Assembly: GCA_027487845.1 (NCBI GenBank)
Contig: JAIYCV010000023.1
Coordinates: 62,001-126,000 of the forward strand
Origin: Flammeovirgaceae bacterium
Lineage (GTDB): Bacteria; Bacteroidota; Bacteroidia; Cytophagales; Cyclobacteriaceae
Length of the DNA stretch: 64,000 nt
Reading direction: 5' to 3'
The position numbers and the translations under genes are program-made. Shown here in pieces: positions 41,483 to 50,518 of this stretch (within the stretch, counting starts at the first letter, position 1; every line of letters begins with the position of its first letter). Below the pieces are notes generated by a model. That model had not been told where the DNA came from. It made no database searches and saw only the letters and a list, made by a program, of their open reading frames with translations.

Positions 41483-41484
41483 GA

Positions 41485-43029
41485 ATGAAAAACTTCGGAA
41501 TAAAAGAGGCACTTGCCGACTTGGGAATTAAAAACTCAAACCCTGGATCTTCCACTGGCATTGCGTGGTTTAAAACATCGGGTCAATCGATCGAGTCGTT
41601 TTCTCCTGTAGACGGGAAACTAATCGGCAAGGTGCAGTCGTGTGACGAAGCTACGTTTATAAAAATAGTTGATCAAGCGCAACTTGCGTTTAAAGAATGG
41701 AGAAAAATTCCCGCTCCTAAACGAGGAGAGGTGGTAAGGCAAATTGGGGAGGCGTTGAGAACCAAAAAGCAATCGCTGGCCAAGTTGGTATCCTACGAAA
41801 TGGGTAAGTCTTTTCAAGAAGGGCTTGGCGAGGTCCAAGAAATGATCGATATCTGTGATTTCGCTGTCGGACTTTCCCGTCAGTTGCACGGGTTAACCAT
41901 GCACTCCGAAAGGCCAAATCACAGAATGTATGAACAATATCATCCTATCGGGATTGTAGGAATTATTAGCGCTTTCAATTTTCCGGTCGCAGTTTGGTCA
42001 TGGAATACCATGCTGGCCTGGGTTTGTGGCGATGTGTGTATCTGGAAGCCATCGGAGAAAACACCGCTTTGTAGCATCGCTTGCCAGCAAATAATTGCTT
42101 CCGTATTTGAAAAGAACAATGTGCCCGAAGGCGTATCGTGTGTTGTAAATGGAGATTACAAAATTGGGAATTTATTGGCCGGCAATCATGACGTGCAACT
42201 GATTTCAGCCACCGGTTCCACCCGAATGGGAAAGGCAGTAGCCCAAACCGTTGGTGCACGCCTCGGAAGGGTGCTGCTAGAACTAGGAGGCAACAATGCA
42301 ATTATTATCAGCGATCAAGCTAATATTGACATGTCTATTATCGGTGCTGTTTTTGGCGCGGTTGGTACCGCGGGGCAGCGATGCACCACCACCCGAAGAT
42401 TGATTGTTCATGAAAAAGTATATGATATTGTGAAAGAGAGACTGGTGAAAGCGTACGGTCAACTTAAGATAGGCAATCCGCTAGATGAACAAAACCATGT
42501 GGGCCCGCTCATTGATACGCTGGCCGTAAAATCATACACAGCTGCGTTGAGAAAAGTAAAAGACGAAGGCGGAAATATAGTTGTGAAGGGGGGAATGCTT
42601 TCTGGGCCAGGTTATGAATCTGGCTGTTATGTGAAACCAGCCATCGTGGAAGTTGAAAATCACTATGAAATGGTGCAACAAGAAACGTTTGCACCTATTC
42701 TTTACCTCCTTCGTTACTCCACGTTAGAAGACGCGATAGAAATTCAAAACGGTGTTAAACAAGGGCTTAGTTCCTCAATCATGACCACCAATATGTTGGA
42801 GATGGAGCAATTTTTGTCTCACGCTGGTTCTGACTGTGGAATCGCTAACGTAAACATTGGTACTTCTGGGGCCGAAATTGGCGGTGCTTTTGGCGGAGAG
42901 AAAGAAACAGGTGGAGGTCGTGAATCGGGTTCTGATGCTTGGAAAGTGTACATGCGAAGGCAAACTAACACAATTAATTACGGTACTAATTTGCCCTTGG
43001 CGCAAGGCATTAAATTTGAAATTGGTTAA
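41485..43029 (+). CDS. aldehyde dehydrogenase, ALDH7/antiquitin family
   Basis: 514 residues. ALDH7-specific features: FKEWRKIPAPKRGEVVRQIGEALR, the NPxx-type substrate segment ISAFNFPVAVWSWN, FTGS-equivalent SATGSTRMG, general base in LELGGNNA, and catalytic Cys in GTAGQRCTTTRR. The C-terminus has NIGTSGAEIGGAFGGEKETGGGRESGSDAWK. Oxidises 2-aminoadipate-6-semialdehyde (lysine catabolism) in characterised members; the lysine partner enzymes are not in this window. Confidence 0.9.
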   Translation: MKNFGIKEALADLGIKNSNPGSSTGIAWFKTSGQSIESFSPVDGKLIGKVQSCDEATFIKIVDQAQLAFKEWRKIPAPKRGEVVRQIGEALRTKKQSLAKLVSYEMGKSFQEGLGEVQEMIDICDFAVGLSRQLHGLTMHSERPNHRMYEQYHPIGIVGIISAFNFPVAVWSWNTMLAWVCGDVCIWKPSEKTPLCSIACQQIIASVFEKNNVPEGVSCVVNGDYKIGNLLAGNHDVQLISATGSTRMGKAVAQTVGARLGRVLLELGGNNAIIISDQANIDMSIIGAVFGAVGTAGQRCTTTRRLIVHEKVYDIVKERLVKAYGQLKIGNPLDEQNHVGPLIDTLAVKSYTAALRKVKDEGGNIVVKGGMLSGPGYESGCYVKPAIVEVENHYEMVQQETFAPILYLLRYSTLEDAIEIQNGVKQGLSSSIMTTNMLEMEQFLSHAGSDCGIANVNIGTSGAEIGGAFGGEKETGGGRESGSDAWKVYMRRQTNTINYGTNLPLAQGIKFEIG

Positions 43030-43086
43030 CAACACCCCTTGTAAGGTATCGTTCAATCCCTTAACTTTATAACTCAACTTACTATC

Positions 43087-43494
43087 ATGTCTGGAAAGAA
43101 ATATAAAACCGTTATGCTGATTGATGATAATGAGATTGACAATCTTATTAATCAGAAAATGATTGAAGCTGCGGCTATTGCGGATAATATCTACACACAC
43201 ACTGGGGCAAAGAGTGCCTTAGAATTTCTTAGAAATGTAGAGCATCTTCCACTTGCAGAATCGGTATTACCAGACATAATTTTTTTGGACATCGATATGC
43301 CGTTAATGGATGGCTTTCAATTTTTGGATGAATTTGAAAAAATGAGTAACGCAATTAAGAAGAAGTCTAAGATCGTGATGCTCACCTCCTCTATAAACCC
43401 GCAAGATTTTAATCGTTCTAAAAAATATCTTAACGTAAAGCTATATCTCAATAAGCCTCTTTCTCACGAAAGTATCACTAAACTTGACCTGTAA
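43087..43494 (+). CDS. single-domain response regulator
   Basis: 135 residues, one CheY-like receiver and no output domain. Acidic pocket in MLIDDNEIDN, phospho-acceptor Asp68 (IIFLDIDMPLMDG), MLTSS and the conserved Lys in LNKPLS. No histidine kinase is nearby, so the partner is unknown. Its stop is 5 bp from the convergent gene. Confidence 0.92.
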   Translation: MSGKKYKTVMLIDDNEIDNLINQKMIEAAAIADNIYTHTGAKSALEFLRNVEHLPLAESVLPDIIFLDIDMPLMDGFQFLDEFEKMSNAIKKKSKIVMLTSSINPQDFNRSKKYLNVKLYLNKPLSHESITKLDL

Positions 43495-43499
43495 GATTT

Positions 43500-44957
43500 T
43501 TATTCGGGCGAATCAATTGCCGCCAACGAGTCAATGAATTTATCATCCAGTTTGATAAGTCGAGTGGGTGCAAAATAGTTAAGTTCAATTAGTTTCAACC
43601 GAGGTATTACAGCCGAAATTTTCTTTTCTTTCTCTTTTTTAGATTCGCTCGTGGCTATTTTCAGCATTTTCAAAAATAACAATACGTTTTCGCAATCGTC
43701 TTTACCTAGCAATCGTAACTGCCTCTGGATGCTATTGGTAAGTTGGGTAAATAGTTCGAAATCACGCAATAAGCAATATTGCAATGCCAACAAGGTTTTA
43801 ATTTCAATTTGAACGTAAGGATATTTTTTCAGACCCATATCGTTCAGTAAATTATTTATCAATTTAGCAGCCACATCGTATTTGCCGACATAATAATTAC
43901 TCAAGGCCTTGTAGGTAACATAGACCACATTGTTCGGCAGACTTAACGGATCTTGTTCAAAATCTTCAAACATGCTTTCATTTTCCTGCTGCATTTCGGG
44001 CTCACTAGCAAGCCGAATGTGCCTTTCTACCTTTGAGATTAGAAATTGCGAAGTGAAGGCGTATTGAGAATAGTTTACCAACAGACTGGAGGCCGCATCA
44101 TTTACTTCTTCATAAAATTTCTCCGCTTGGCGATATACTTTATAGTGATTGTAATATTCAAGCTTTAAAAATTCAAACACCAAATTGATGTGGTAGTATA
44201 ATGGATCCAATTTGTAGGTATCAAATATCTTTTGAACTCGCTCAAAAATATCCTCCATTGATTCGCCCTCTTGTTGAAGATTATCTTCCTTTTCAACAAA
44301 AAGCCTGTGAAAAACTACCATAATGCTCTGATAGACATACAATCTATGCGATTCGTAGAGCCGCGCTACGTTTTGCATTTCCCTTACCATTAGGGTGAGG
44401 CCAAGTTTTTCGCTCTCATCAGCGGAAAGAAAATAAACACCGTATTTTTTGGAATATTCCGCCAACAAATCCTCCGCCTTGTCTACGGCAAGCATATAGG
44501 CAACATGCCGATTGTAAAGTTGAGAATAGTGAAAAAATTCAGGAGAGTTTACATGTAGCTTCTTCAATGACTTATACACAATAGTCAGTTCGTTTGCTAA
44601 ATCGGACTCAGTCAATTCTTTTTCAAGTTTTTTGAGTGTGGCAATAGAGATGGTTCTATTTTGAGAAAATAACACTTCATTTAAGTTTGCCACCTTTCGT
44701 AACAAATCGGTACGCGGGCTCTCCATTTGCTGAAGCAAATGCTCCTCAATTTTTTGATTTAAGCGCGATCTTAAAGTATAATACGCATTTGCATTTACGC
44801 CCAGTTCAACAATTATTTTACTATCAGAGAGTTGCCTCTCTCTCAAAGACTTTAATAGATAAGCTGACTTTTCGGCATTACTATCTAATAATGAATCATA
44901 AATTACCTTAAAGTCTTTCTCCGATAGTTGTTTAATTATGTTTTTTAGTTTTGCCAT
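43500..44957 (-). CDS. large helical protein of unknown function
   Basis: Start placed at ATG 44957 (485 residues); the longer frame back to 45056 gives an N-terminus that looks like read-through of the promoter region. Almost wholly alpha-helical, TPR-like without clear repeats, e.g. LRERQLSDSKIIVELGVNANAYYTLRSRLNQKIEEHLL at the start and RQAEKFYEEVND in the middle. No enzyme motif, signal or membrane segment. Conserved-looking only at the N-terminus. Probably a cytoplasmic scaffold; the adjacent stand-alone response regulator may be related but the genes converge. Confidence 0.68.
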   Translation of the reverse strand: MAKLKNIIKQLSEKDFKVIYDSLLDSNAEKSAYLLKSLRERQLSDSKIIVELGVNANAYYTLRSRLNQKIEEHLLQQMESPRTDLLRKVANLNEVLFSQNRTISIATLKKLEKELTESDLANELTIVYKSLKKLHVNSPEFFHYSQLYNRHVAYMLAVDKAEDLLAEYSKKYGVYFLSADESEKLGLTLMVREMQNVARLYESHRLYVYQSIMVVFHRLFVEKEDNLQQEGESMEDIFERVQKIFDTYKLDPLYYHINLVFEFLKLEYYNHYKVYRQAEKFYEEVNDAASSLLVNYSQYAFTSQFLISKVERHIRLASEPEMQQENESMFEDFEQDPLSLPNNVVYVTYKALSNYYVGKYDVAAKLINNLLNDMGLKKYPYVQIEIKTLLALQYCLLRDFELFTQLTNSIQRQLRLLGKDDCENVLLFLKMLKIATSESKKEKEKKISAVIPRLKLIELNYFAPTRLIKLDDKFIDSLAAIDSPE

Positions 44958-45112
44958 TTCATGCCAGTAGATTAGAAAATTACGTAAAAATATGCAAATA
45001 CCAATCATGTTTTTTGCATCTACAACAAATATAAAGAAAGGATTGATTGCTGTCATTTTAACCGATTCAAACCAGTTGGCGATTTTTTTGAGGCCGGTTC
45101 AAAAAATAGCAA

Positions 45113-46051
45113 ATGGATCCTTTCTCTCAGATGATTATTGACGCGGTCAACAAAGTAAAAAGTGCTGTAGTCAAAATAGATGTTTACAAAAATTCACAAG
45201 GAAAACTAAAGCCAGCTGGTTCGGGCTCTGGCTTTATATTTAGTTCAGATGGTTTATTGTTCACAAATAACCACGTAGTACAAGGAGCAGATAAAATGAT
45301 GGTTTCGTTGCTCAATGAAAATGAAATAGAAGCGTCCCTTGTCGGAAAGGACCCAGACACCGACCTAGCGATATTGAAAATTGAAAGTCATGGGTATGGC
45401 ATTGCCAAACTAGGGGACGCCAGCCAGCTGCAAATTGGTCAGTTTTTGATCGCCATCGGAAATCCCTTGGGCTACCAACACACCGTGACCACAGGAGTTG
45501 TAAGTGCCTTGGGGCGAACCATGCGAACCCAATCAGGAATGTTAGTAGACAATGTAATCCAGTCGGATGCAGCCTTGAATCCGGGAAACTCAGGCGGCCC
45601 AATGATTACCACCGAGGGTGACGTGATTGGTGTAAATACAGCCATTATCAGCGGGGCTCAAGGGATTAGTTTTTCCGTTGACATAAACACTGCCAAGATT
45701 ATTGCTGCCCAATTAATCAAGGACGGCAAGGTGTTTAAGGCCTACCTAGGATTTCAATTGCAAGAGGTAGTTATCAACCCAAAGGTAAAGAGACATCATC
45801 ATATCCAGAATGAAAAGGGTTTGTTTGTAACCGCCATTGAACCTAACTCGCCAGCTGCCAGATCTCAAATTAAAGAGGGCGACATTATTATTTCATTTAA
45901 CAACAAACCTGTAAACTCATTAAACCAACTTTTTAAGGAACTTACTATGAAGGACATACTATCCATGGTTGATGTGACATTGGTAAGGCATACCGAATTA
46001 TTGACCTTGGCGATTTTTCCAGTTCAAAAGGCAACAGACGCAAAAAAGTAG
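45113..46051 (+). CDS. S1C serine protease without signal peptide (HtrA-like, one PDZ)
   Basis: 312 residues. Triad His54 (TNNHVVQ), Asp84 (DTDLAIL), Ser160 (NPGNSGGPM); one PDZ domain ~210-300 (AYLGFQLQEV...SPAARSQIKEGDIIISFNNKPV). It starts MDPFSQMIIDAVNKV with no hydrophobic segment, unlike the HtrA at 39989, so it should act in the cytoplasm or leave by a non-Sec route. Possibly truncated relative to a secreted ancestor, but the domain itself is complete. Confidence 0.9.
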   Translation: MDPFSQMIIDAVNKVKSAVVKIDVYKNSQGKLKPAGSGSGFIFSSDGLLFTNNHVVQGADKMMVSLLNENEIEASLVGKDPDTDLAILKIESHGYGIAKLGDASQLQIGQFLIAIGNPLGYQHTVTTGVVSALGRTMRTQSGMLVDNVIQSDAALNPGNSGGPMITTEGDVIGVNTAIISGAQGISFSVDINTAKIIAAQLIKDGKVFKAYLGFQLQEVVINPKVKRHHHIQNEKGLFVTAIEPNSPAARSQIKEGDIIISFNNKPVNSLNQLFKELTMKDILSMVDVTLVRHTELLTLAIFPVQKATDAKK

Positions 46052-46104
46052 TGGGTAAGAGGAAATGGATTTCTATTTTTGGGTATAATTAAACACGATC
46101 TCTC

Positions 46105-48276
46105 ATGAAGAAGCTTATTTTCTTGTTTTCGATAATTTCTGTACTGCTTAATGCACAACCATTAAAATGGGCGCAAGATGGCAATTCGTATTTCCAAATT
46201 GAGAAAGGCGAAGTAATTCAAATCATGCTGCCTTCCAATGAGCGAAAAACACTTCTTTCGAAGTCCGATTTAACACCCCAAGGTGGAAATACCCTTGCCG
46301 TAAGGAGTTTTTCAATAACCCCAGATGGAAGCCAAATTTTGATTTACACCAATACAGTAAAAGTATGGAGGTTGGATACAAAAGGTGATTATTGGGTTTA
46401 TAACAGAAAGACTAAATCATTAGCTAAGTTAGGTCGCAGTCTGCCTGCCTCTTCACTTATGTTTGCCAAAATTTCGCCCGATGGATTGAATGCCGCCTAT
46501 GTGAGCGGAAATAACCTTTACGTTGAAAGCTTGCTAAACGGGTCGATAAAACAACTTACAAAAGATGGAACAAGAAAGTTAATTTATGGAACGTTCGACT
46601 GGGCGTACGAAGAGGAATTTGCTTGTCGCGATGGTTTTCAATGGAGTCCCGATAGCAAGCATATTTCGTTTTGGAGTATTGATGCGAATCAGATTCGTGA
46701 CTTTTATATGATTAACAATACCGATTCTGTTTATTCCCAAGTTATTCCAGTGGAGTATCCTACCATCGGCCAAACGCCATCGCCAGCTAAGATTGGGGTG
46801 GTAGACATCACCTCTGAAAAAACTAATTGGTTACGCTTTCTAGGTGACCCGCGCCAACATTACTTGCCCCGAATGGAATGGTTAACCGCCTCGGAGTTGT
46901 TTGTACAGCAATTAAATCGGAAACAGAATGAAAGTAAAATCTTTTCTTGTAATCCGGAAACGGGTGAATCAAAGGTTGTTTTCAGCGAGCGCGATGATGC
47001 ATGGATTGATATTTATACACCTTGGGAAAATGTATATGGCTTAGAGTTTAGGCATAAACTAACTTTTATCAATGGCGGCAAGGAGTTCCTCTGGCTAAGT
47101 GAAAAAGATGGATGGCGCCACCTCTATCGAATTTCGAAAGATGGGTCAAAGGAAACACTTATCACCAAAGGCGATTTCGATCTAATGGACATACGGTTGG
47201 TAGATGAGAAAAACAATTATGTTTATTTTCTGGCATCGCCAACCAACGCCACGCAGAAGTATCTGTACAAAACCAAGCTCGATGGAAAAGGCAAGTTAGA
47301 GATGGTTACTCCTTCTGATATTTCAGGAACGCACGACTATTCAATTTCTCCCAACGGAAAATTTGCTCAACATCGCTTTTCCAATAGCTCTACAAAACCC
47401 ATCAGCGAACTTATCGACCTCACTACCAACAAAGCCTTAACGGAGGCCGAGAGTTTGAAGAATCAACTAGCGGCAGCGCAGGACGAAAAGAAGGTCGAGT
47501 TCTTTAAAGTAAAAACCGAAGAAGGGATTGAAATGGATGCCTGGATGGTAAAGCCCACCAATTTTGACGCATCAAAAAAGTATCCAATTGTATTTTACGT
47601 CTACACTGAACCTTGGGGTGCCAACGTGCACGATCAGTATGGCGTTGCCGATAATTATTTGTACAATGGTGATATGAGACAGGACGGCTACCTCTACGTA
47701 TCGATTGATAATAGGGGAACGCCAGCACCAAAAGGCCGAGCTTGGAGGAAGTCTGTTCATAAGAAGATCGGGATTGTAAATATTCGCGATCAGGCATTGG
47801 CCGCGAAAGAAATTCTGAAATTCGCGTATGTAGATGCGGAAAGAACAGCGGTGTGGGGCTGGAGTGGGGGAGGCTCCGCCACACTCAATTTGATGTTTCA
47901 GTTTCCTGAGATTTACAAGACCGGTATAGCGGTGGCCGCTGTTGCCAATCAACTCACCTACGACAATATTTATCAAGAGCGATACATGGGCTTGCCACAG
48001 GAAAATTTGGCCGACATTATTGCGGGCTCGCCCATTACCTACGCCAAAAACTTGAAAGGCAATTTACTCTACATTCATGGAACGGGTGACGACAATGTTC
48101 ATTACGCTAATGCCGAAATGTTGGTGAATGAATTGATTAAGCACAATAAGCAATTTCAATTTATGCCCTACCCCAACCGCACACATGGCATAAGTGAGGG
48201 GGAAGGAACATCTGAGCATCTGTCAACTTTATACACCGAGTACCTCAGAAAGAATTGCCCTCCGGGTGGAAGGTGA
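46105..48276 (+). CDS. S9B dipeptidyl-peptidase IV-like protease
   Basis: 723 residues. Signal peptide ends LLNAQ near residue 18. N-terminal eight-bladed DPP-IV propeller with the substrate-binding double Glu (DWAYEEEF) near 170. C-terminal alpha/beta hydrolase: nucleophile Ser587 in WGWSGGGS, Asp662 in HGTGDDNVH, His694 in RTHGI. Periplasmic cleavage of X-Pro dipeptides from peptide N-termini. Confidence 0.94.
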   Translation: MKKLIFLFSIISVLLNAQPLKWAQDGNSYFQIEKGEVIQIMLPSNERKTLLSKSDLTPQGGNTLAVRSFSITPDGSQILIYTNTVKVWRLDTKGDYWVYNRKTKSLAKLGRSLPASSLMFAKISPDGLNAAYVSGNNLYVESLLNGSIKQLTKDGTRKLIYGTFDWAYEEEFACRDGFQWSPDSKHISFWSIDANQIRDFYMINNTDSVYSQVIPVEYPTIGQTPSPAKIGVVDITSEKTNWLRFLGDPRQHYLPRMEWLTASELFVQQLNRKQNESKIFSCNPETGESKVVFSERDDAWIDIYTPWENVYGLEFRHKLTFINGGKEFLWLSEKDGWRHLYRISKDGSKETLITKGDFDLMDIRLVDEKNNYVYFLASPTNATQKYLYKTKLDGKGKLEMVTPSDISGTHDYSISPNGKFAQHRFSNSSTKPISELIDLTTNKALTEAESLKNQLAAAQDEKKVEFFKVKTEEGIEMDAWMVKPTNFDASKKYPIVFYVYTEPWGANVHDQYGVADNYLYNGDMRQDGYLYVSIDNRGTPAPKGRAWRKSVHKKIGIVNIRDQALAAKEILKFAYVDAERTAVWGWSGGGSATLNLMFQFPEIYKTGIAVAAVANQLTYDNIYQERYMGLPQENLADIIAGSPITYAKNLKGNLLYIHGTGDDNVHYANAEMLVNELIKHNKQFQFMPYPNRTHGISEGEGTSEHLSTLYTEYLRKNCPPGGR

Positions 48277-48294
48277 TTTGGTTACGTGTAAGGT

Positions 48295-49113
48295 ATGAAC
48301 ATTCCCATCCCGACAGTTCACCTTTTTCAGACCCTCGACCAAAAGCTTATTGAGTTATTGAGAGTTTTAACTGATGACGATTGGGCTAAACCAACCCTTG
48401 CAAAACAATGGTTTGTAAAAGACATAGCCGCACATTTGCTGGATGGTAATTTGAGAACACTTTCTATGCTCCGTGATAGGTATTTTGGAGTGCGGCAAAA
48501 TGAATCAGAGGCCATTGTGCCATACCTGAACCGGCTCAATGCCGAATGGGTAACGAGTTTCAAAAGGATAAGTCCTGCCGTTTTGGTTGATATGCTGGAA
48601 AGTTCAGGGAAAGAATATTATCACTACTTGAGTGGGCTCGATCCGTTTGCTATTTCAGTATTCTCAGTAGGGTGGGCAGGAGAGCAAGAATCCAAAAACT
48701 GGTTTCACATCGCTCGCGAATACACAGAAAAATGGCATCATCAGCAACAAATAAGAGAAGCAGTAGGGGTTGATGGCATAATGAATCCAGAATTATTCTC
48801 GCCTGTTATTAAAACGTTTATGATGGCATTACCTTATACCTATCGCGATGTGGCCGCTGTGGAGGGAACAATACTCGAGACAATTATAACTGGCGAAAGT
48901 GGTGGGAAATGGGCCATTCAATATTCGAATAAAGTCTGGTCGTTTACTTCCGTGGAGCGTAAGCCATCATCAATAGTTGAAATAAATCAACAAGATGCTT
49001 GGAAGCTTTTCACCAAGGGAATTAGTTTGAATGAAGCAGAGAAAAGGATATCAATTAAGGGAGACACTTCTTTGGGAAAGCAAATTTTGAATATGGTGTC
49101 GGTGATGGCTTAG
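48295..49113 (+). CDS. DinB/maleylpyruvate-isomerase-like metalloprotein
   Basis: 272 residues. Four-helix-bundle N-terminal domain with the three-histidine pattern of DinB/MDMPI proteins: DIAAHLLDG near 45, and KWHHQQQIREAVG near 160. C-terminal half is a smaller alpha/beta (SCP2-like) domain. Family members are thiol-dependent (mycothiol or bacillithiol) S-transferases or isomerases; the reaction here is unknown. 18 bp downstream of the DPP-IV gene. Confidence 0.75.
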   Translation: MNIPIPTVHLFQTLDQKLIELLRVLTDDDWAKPTLAKQWFVKDIAAHLLDGNLRTLSMLRDRYFGVRQNESEAIVPYLNRLNAEWVTSFKRISPAVLVDMLESSGKEYYHYLSGLDPFAISVFSVGWAGEQESKNWFHIAREYTEKWHHQQQIREAVGVDGIMNPELFSPVIKTFMMALPYTYRDVAAVEGTILETIITGESGGKWAIQYSNKVWSFTSVERKPSSIVEINQQDAWKLFTKGISLNEAEKRISIKGDTSLGKQILNMVSVMA

Positions 49114-49115
49114 AA

Positions 49116-49144
49116 AAAAAGCTAACCAATTCGGTTAGCTTTTT
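49116..49144. terminator. bidirectional terminator
   Basis: Stem AGCTAACC / GGTTAGCT with loop AATTC, flanked by A and T runs on both sides. It ends the DinB-like gene on the plus strand and the tRNA-Ala transcript on the minus strand. Confidence 0.9.
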
Positions 49145-49147
49145 ACG

Positions 49148-49221
49148 TGGAGAATATCGGAGTCGAACCGATGACCTCTTCCATGCCATGGAAGCGCTCT
49201 AGCCAGCTGAGCTAATCCCCC
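49148..49221 (-). tRNA. tRNA-Ala (anticodon GGC)
   Basis: 74 nt, full cloverleaf: acceptor GGGGGAT/ATTCTCC with G-U pairs, D stem GCTC/GAGC, anticodon stem CTTCC/GGAAG around loop ATGGCAT (anticodon GGC, reads GCC/GCU alanine codons), T stem ATCGG/CCGAT with loop TTCGACT. Discriminator A; CCA is not encoded. Confidence 0.95.
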
Positions 49222-49248
49222 GAGGGCTGCAAAGATATTTTTTAATTG

Positions 49249-50004
49249 CTATCCACGCAACGTTTTTGCTTTTTCTGCCAATTGCCTCATTCGCTTTATT
49301 CTTTCGGGGTCGGCAGTACGAAGCTGAAACTCGCTTTTTCCTTCTTCGCCCATCGCACTTATTTTTTCGTTGCGATAAATCATTTCGCTTTCGCGGAAAG
49401 CAGTAGCAGAGAAATGTATTTCCTTTGCCGCGGTTTTGGATACTATTGCCTCTACCGTTTTTTCATTCACACCCGAACCAGGCATAATGGCAATTCGGCC
49501 GTTGGCTTTTTTGATCAATTCTGCAATCAAATCAACACCCTCAAGAGCGGTTAATCTGTGACCCGAGGTGAGGATGCGATCGAAGCCTACTGCAATACAG
49601 TCTTCGAGGGCTTCAAAAGGATCGCGTGTCATATCAAACGCACGATGACAGGTAACTTTCAAAGGCCTAGCGAGACCAATCAACTCCTTACACCTTTTTT
49701 TGTCTAATGTTCCATCTGGATTTAAGATTCCAAACACAAACCCATCTACGCTTAGCTTTTGTAGCTGATACATGTCTTTTTTCATGACATGAAATTCATT
49801 GTGCGAGTAGCAGAAATCGCCACCCCTTGGGCGAAGCATGGCAAAAACATCGATGGTGAGATTTTTTCTGATTACATCTACCATGCCCATAGTGGGGGTT
49901 GTTCCGCCCTCGGCAGGGTTGTCGCACAATTCAATTCTGTTAGCACCTCCTTCTTGCGCTTTAAGGGCAGCTTCTATGGTGTAGACTACAATCTCGATGG
50001 TCAT
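49249..50004 (-). CDS. cutC: CutC family protein
   Basis: 251 residues, TIM-barrel. Typical CutC marks: GANRIELCDNPAEGGTTPTMG, AMLRPRGGDFCY, GFVFGILNPDGTLD, CHRAFDMTRDP, ILTSG and IMPGSGVN. Historically linked to copper tolerance, though the biochemical role is unsettled. Starts 3 bp after the toxin stop, so it may share the toxin-antitoxin transcript. Confidence 0.92.
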   Translation of the reverse strand: MTIEIVVYTIEAALKAQEGGANRIELCDNPAEGGTTPTMGMVDVIRKNLTIDVFAMLRPRGGDFCYSHNEFHVMKKDMYQLQKLSVDGFVFGILNPDGTLDKKRCKELIGLARPLKVTCHRAFDMTRDPFEALEDCIAVGFDRILTSGHRLTALEGVDLIAELIKKANGRIAIMPGSGVNEKTVEAIVSKTAAKEIHFSATAFRESEMIYRNEKISAMGEEGKSEFQLRTADPERIKRMRQLAEKAKTLRG

Positions 50005-50007
50005 CTG

Positions 50008-50274
50008 TTAAGGAAAAATTTTGTAGATGTCTTTTCTATGTTTTACCCTCGCAAGTTGGATGGTGCCTTCATCAATAAAGATACCAACGCGATAGTCCCT
50101 AACTCTAATTCTGTATGCATTCTTGTAACCTTTGAGTTTTTTTAATTTTGGGATATCCAAAAAGTCTGCTGTTTCTTCAAGTTTTTCAATTAATGCGATA
50201 AGAGAATGTTTTGTTGGTGCATGTTTCAAGTCATCTAGGTCTTTTTCGAATTTCGATAAGAACTCAACCTTCAT
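50008..50274 (-). CDS. RelE/ParE-family toxin
   Basis: 88 residues. RelE/ParE fold pattern: VEFLSKFEKDLDDL...LIALIEKLEE..., then KKLKGYKNAYRIRVRDYRVGIFID and the C-terminal VKHRKDIYKIFP. HRKDIY near the end is the usual RelE-type ribosome-dependent mRNase feature. Overlaps its antitoxin gene by 1 bp. Whether it cleaves mRNA or targets gyrase is not decided by sequence alone. Confidence 0.85.
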   Translation of the reverse strand: MKVEFLSKFEKDLDDLKHAPTKHSLIALIEKLEETADFLDIPKLKKLKGYKNAYRIRVRDYRVGIFIDEGTIQLARVKHRKDIYKIFP

Positions 50275-50471
50275 TATGGTTTTAATTTTTTAAAAATGGC
50301 TTCCTTCGAAACCTTTTTTGTCCGGTCAGCTTCTTTCATCAATTTAATCATACCTAGGTCTTCAATTTCCTCCTTGGAAAGTGATCTAGTCGATATGTTC
50401 AATTTTGCGAGCAATTCATTAACAAAATCGAATTCTTTTTTACTTCTCGGTGAAATAACTAATGGCTTCAT
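50274..50471 (-). CDS. antitoxin of the RelE/ParE pair
   Basis: 65 residues, charged and helical (NELLAKLNISTRSLSKEEIEDLGMIKLMKEADRTKKVSKEAIFKKLKP). Small antitoxin upstream of and overlapping the toxin, the canonical order. The N-terminal MKPLVISPRSKKEFDFV is typical of Bacteroidota antitoxins in this family. Confidence 0.78.
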   Translation of the reverse strand: MKPLVISPRSKKEFDFVNELLAKLNISTRSLSKEEIEDLGMIKLMKEADRTKKVSKEAIFKKLKP

Positions 50472-50518
50472 AGAATTTGTTTGGTTAAAAATACTAAATT
50501 CAATTAAAGAAGATAGCC

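Noticed and set aside
43030-43086. AACT-rich spacer before the response regulator as another heptamer array
   Set aside because: The AACT units do not keep a constant 7-bp phase.
49246-49554. 102-codon frame antisense to cutC
   Set aside because: Lies entirely within the well-supported cutC gene on the other strand.
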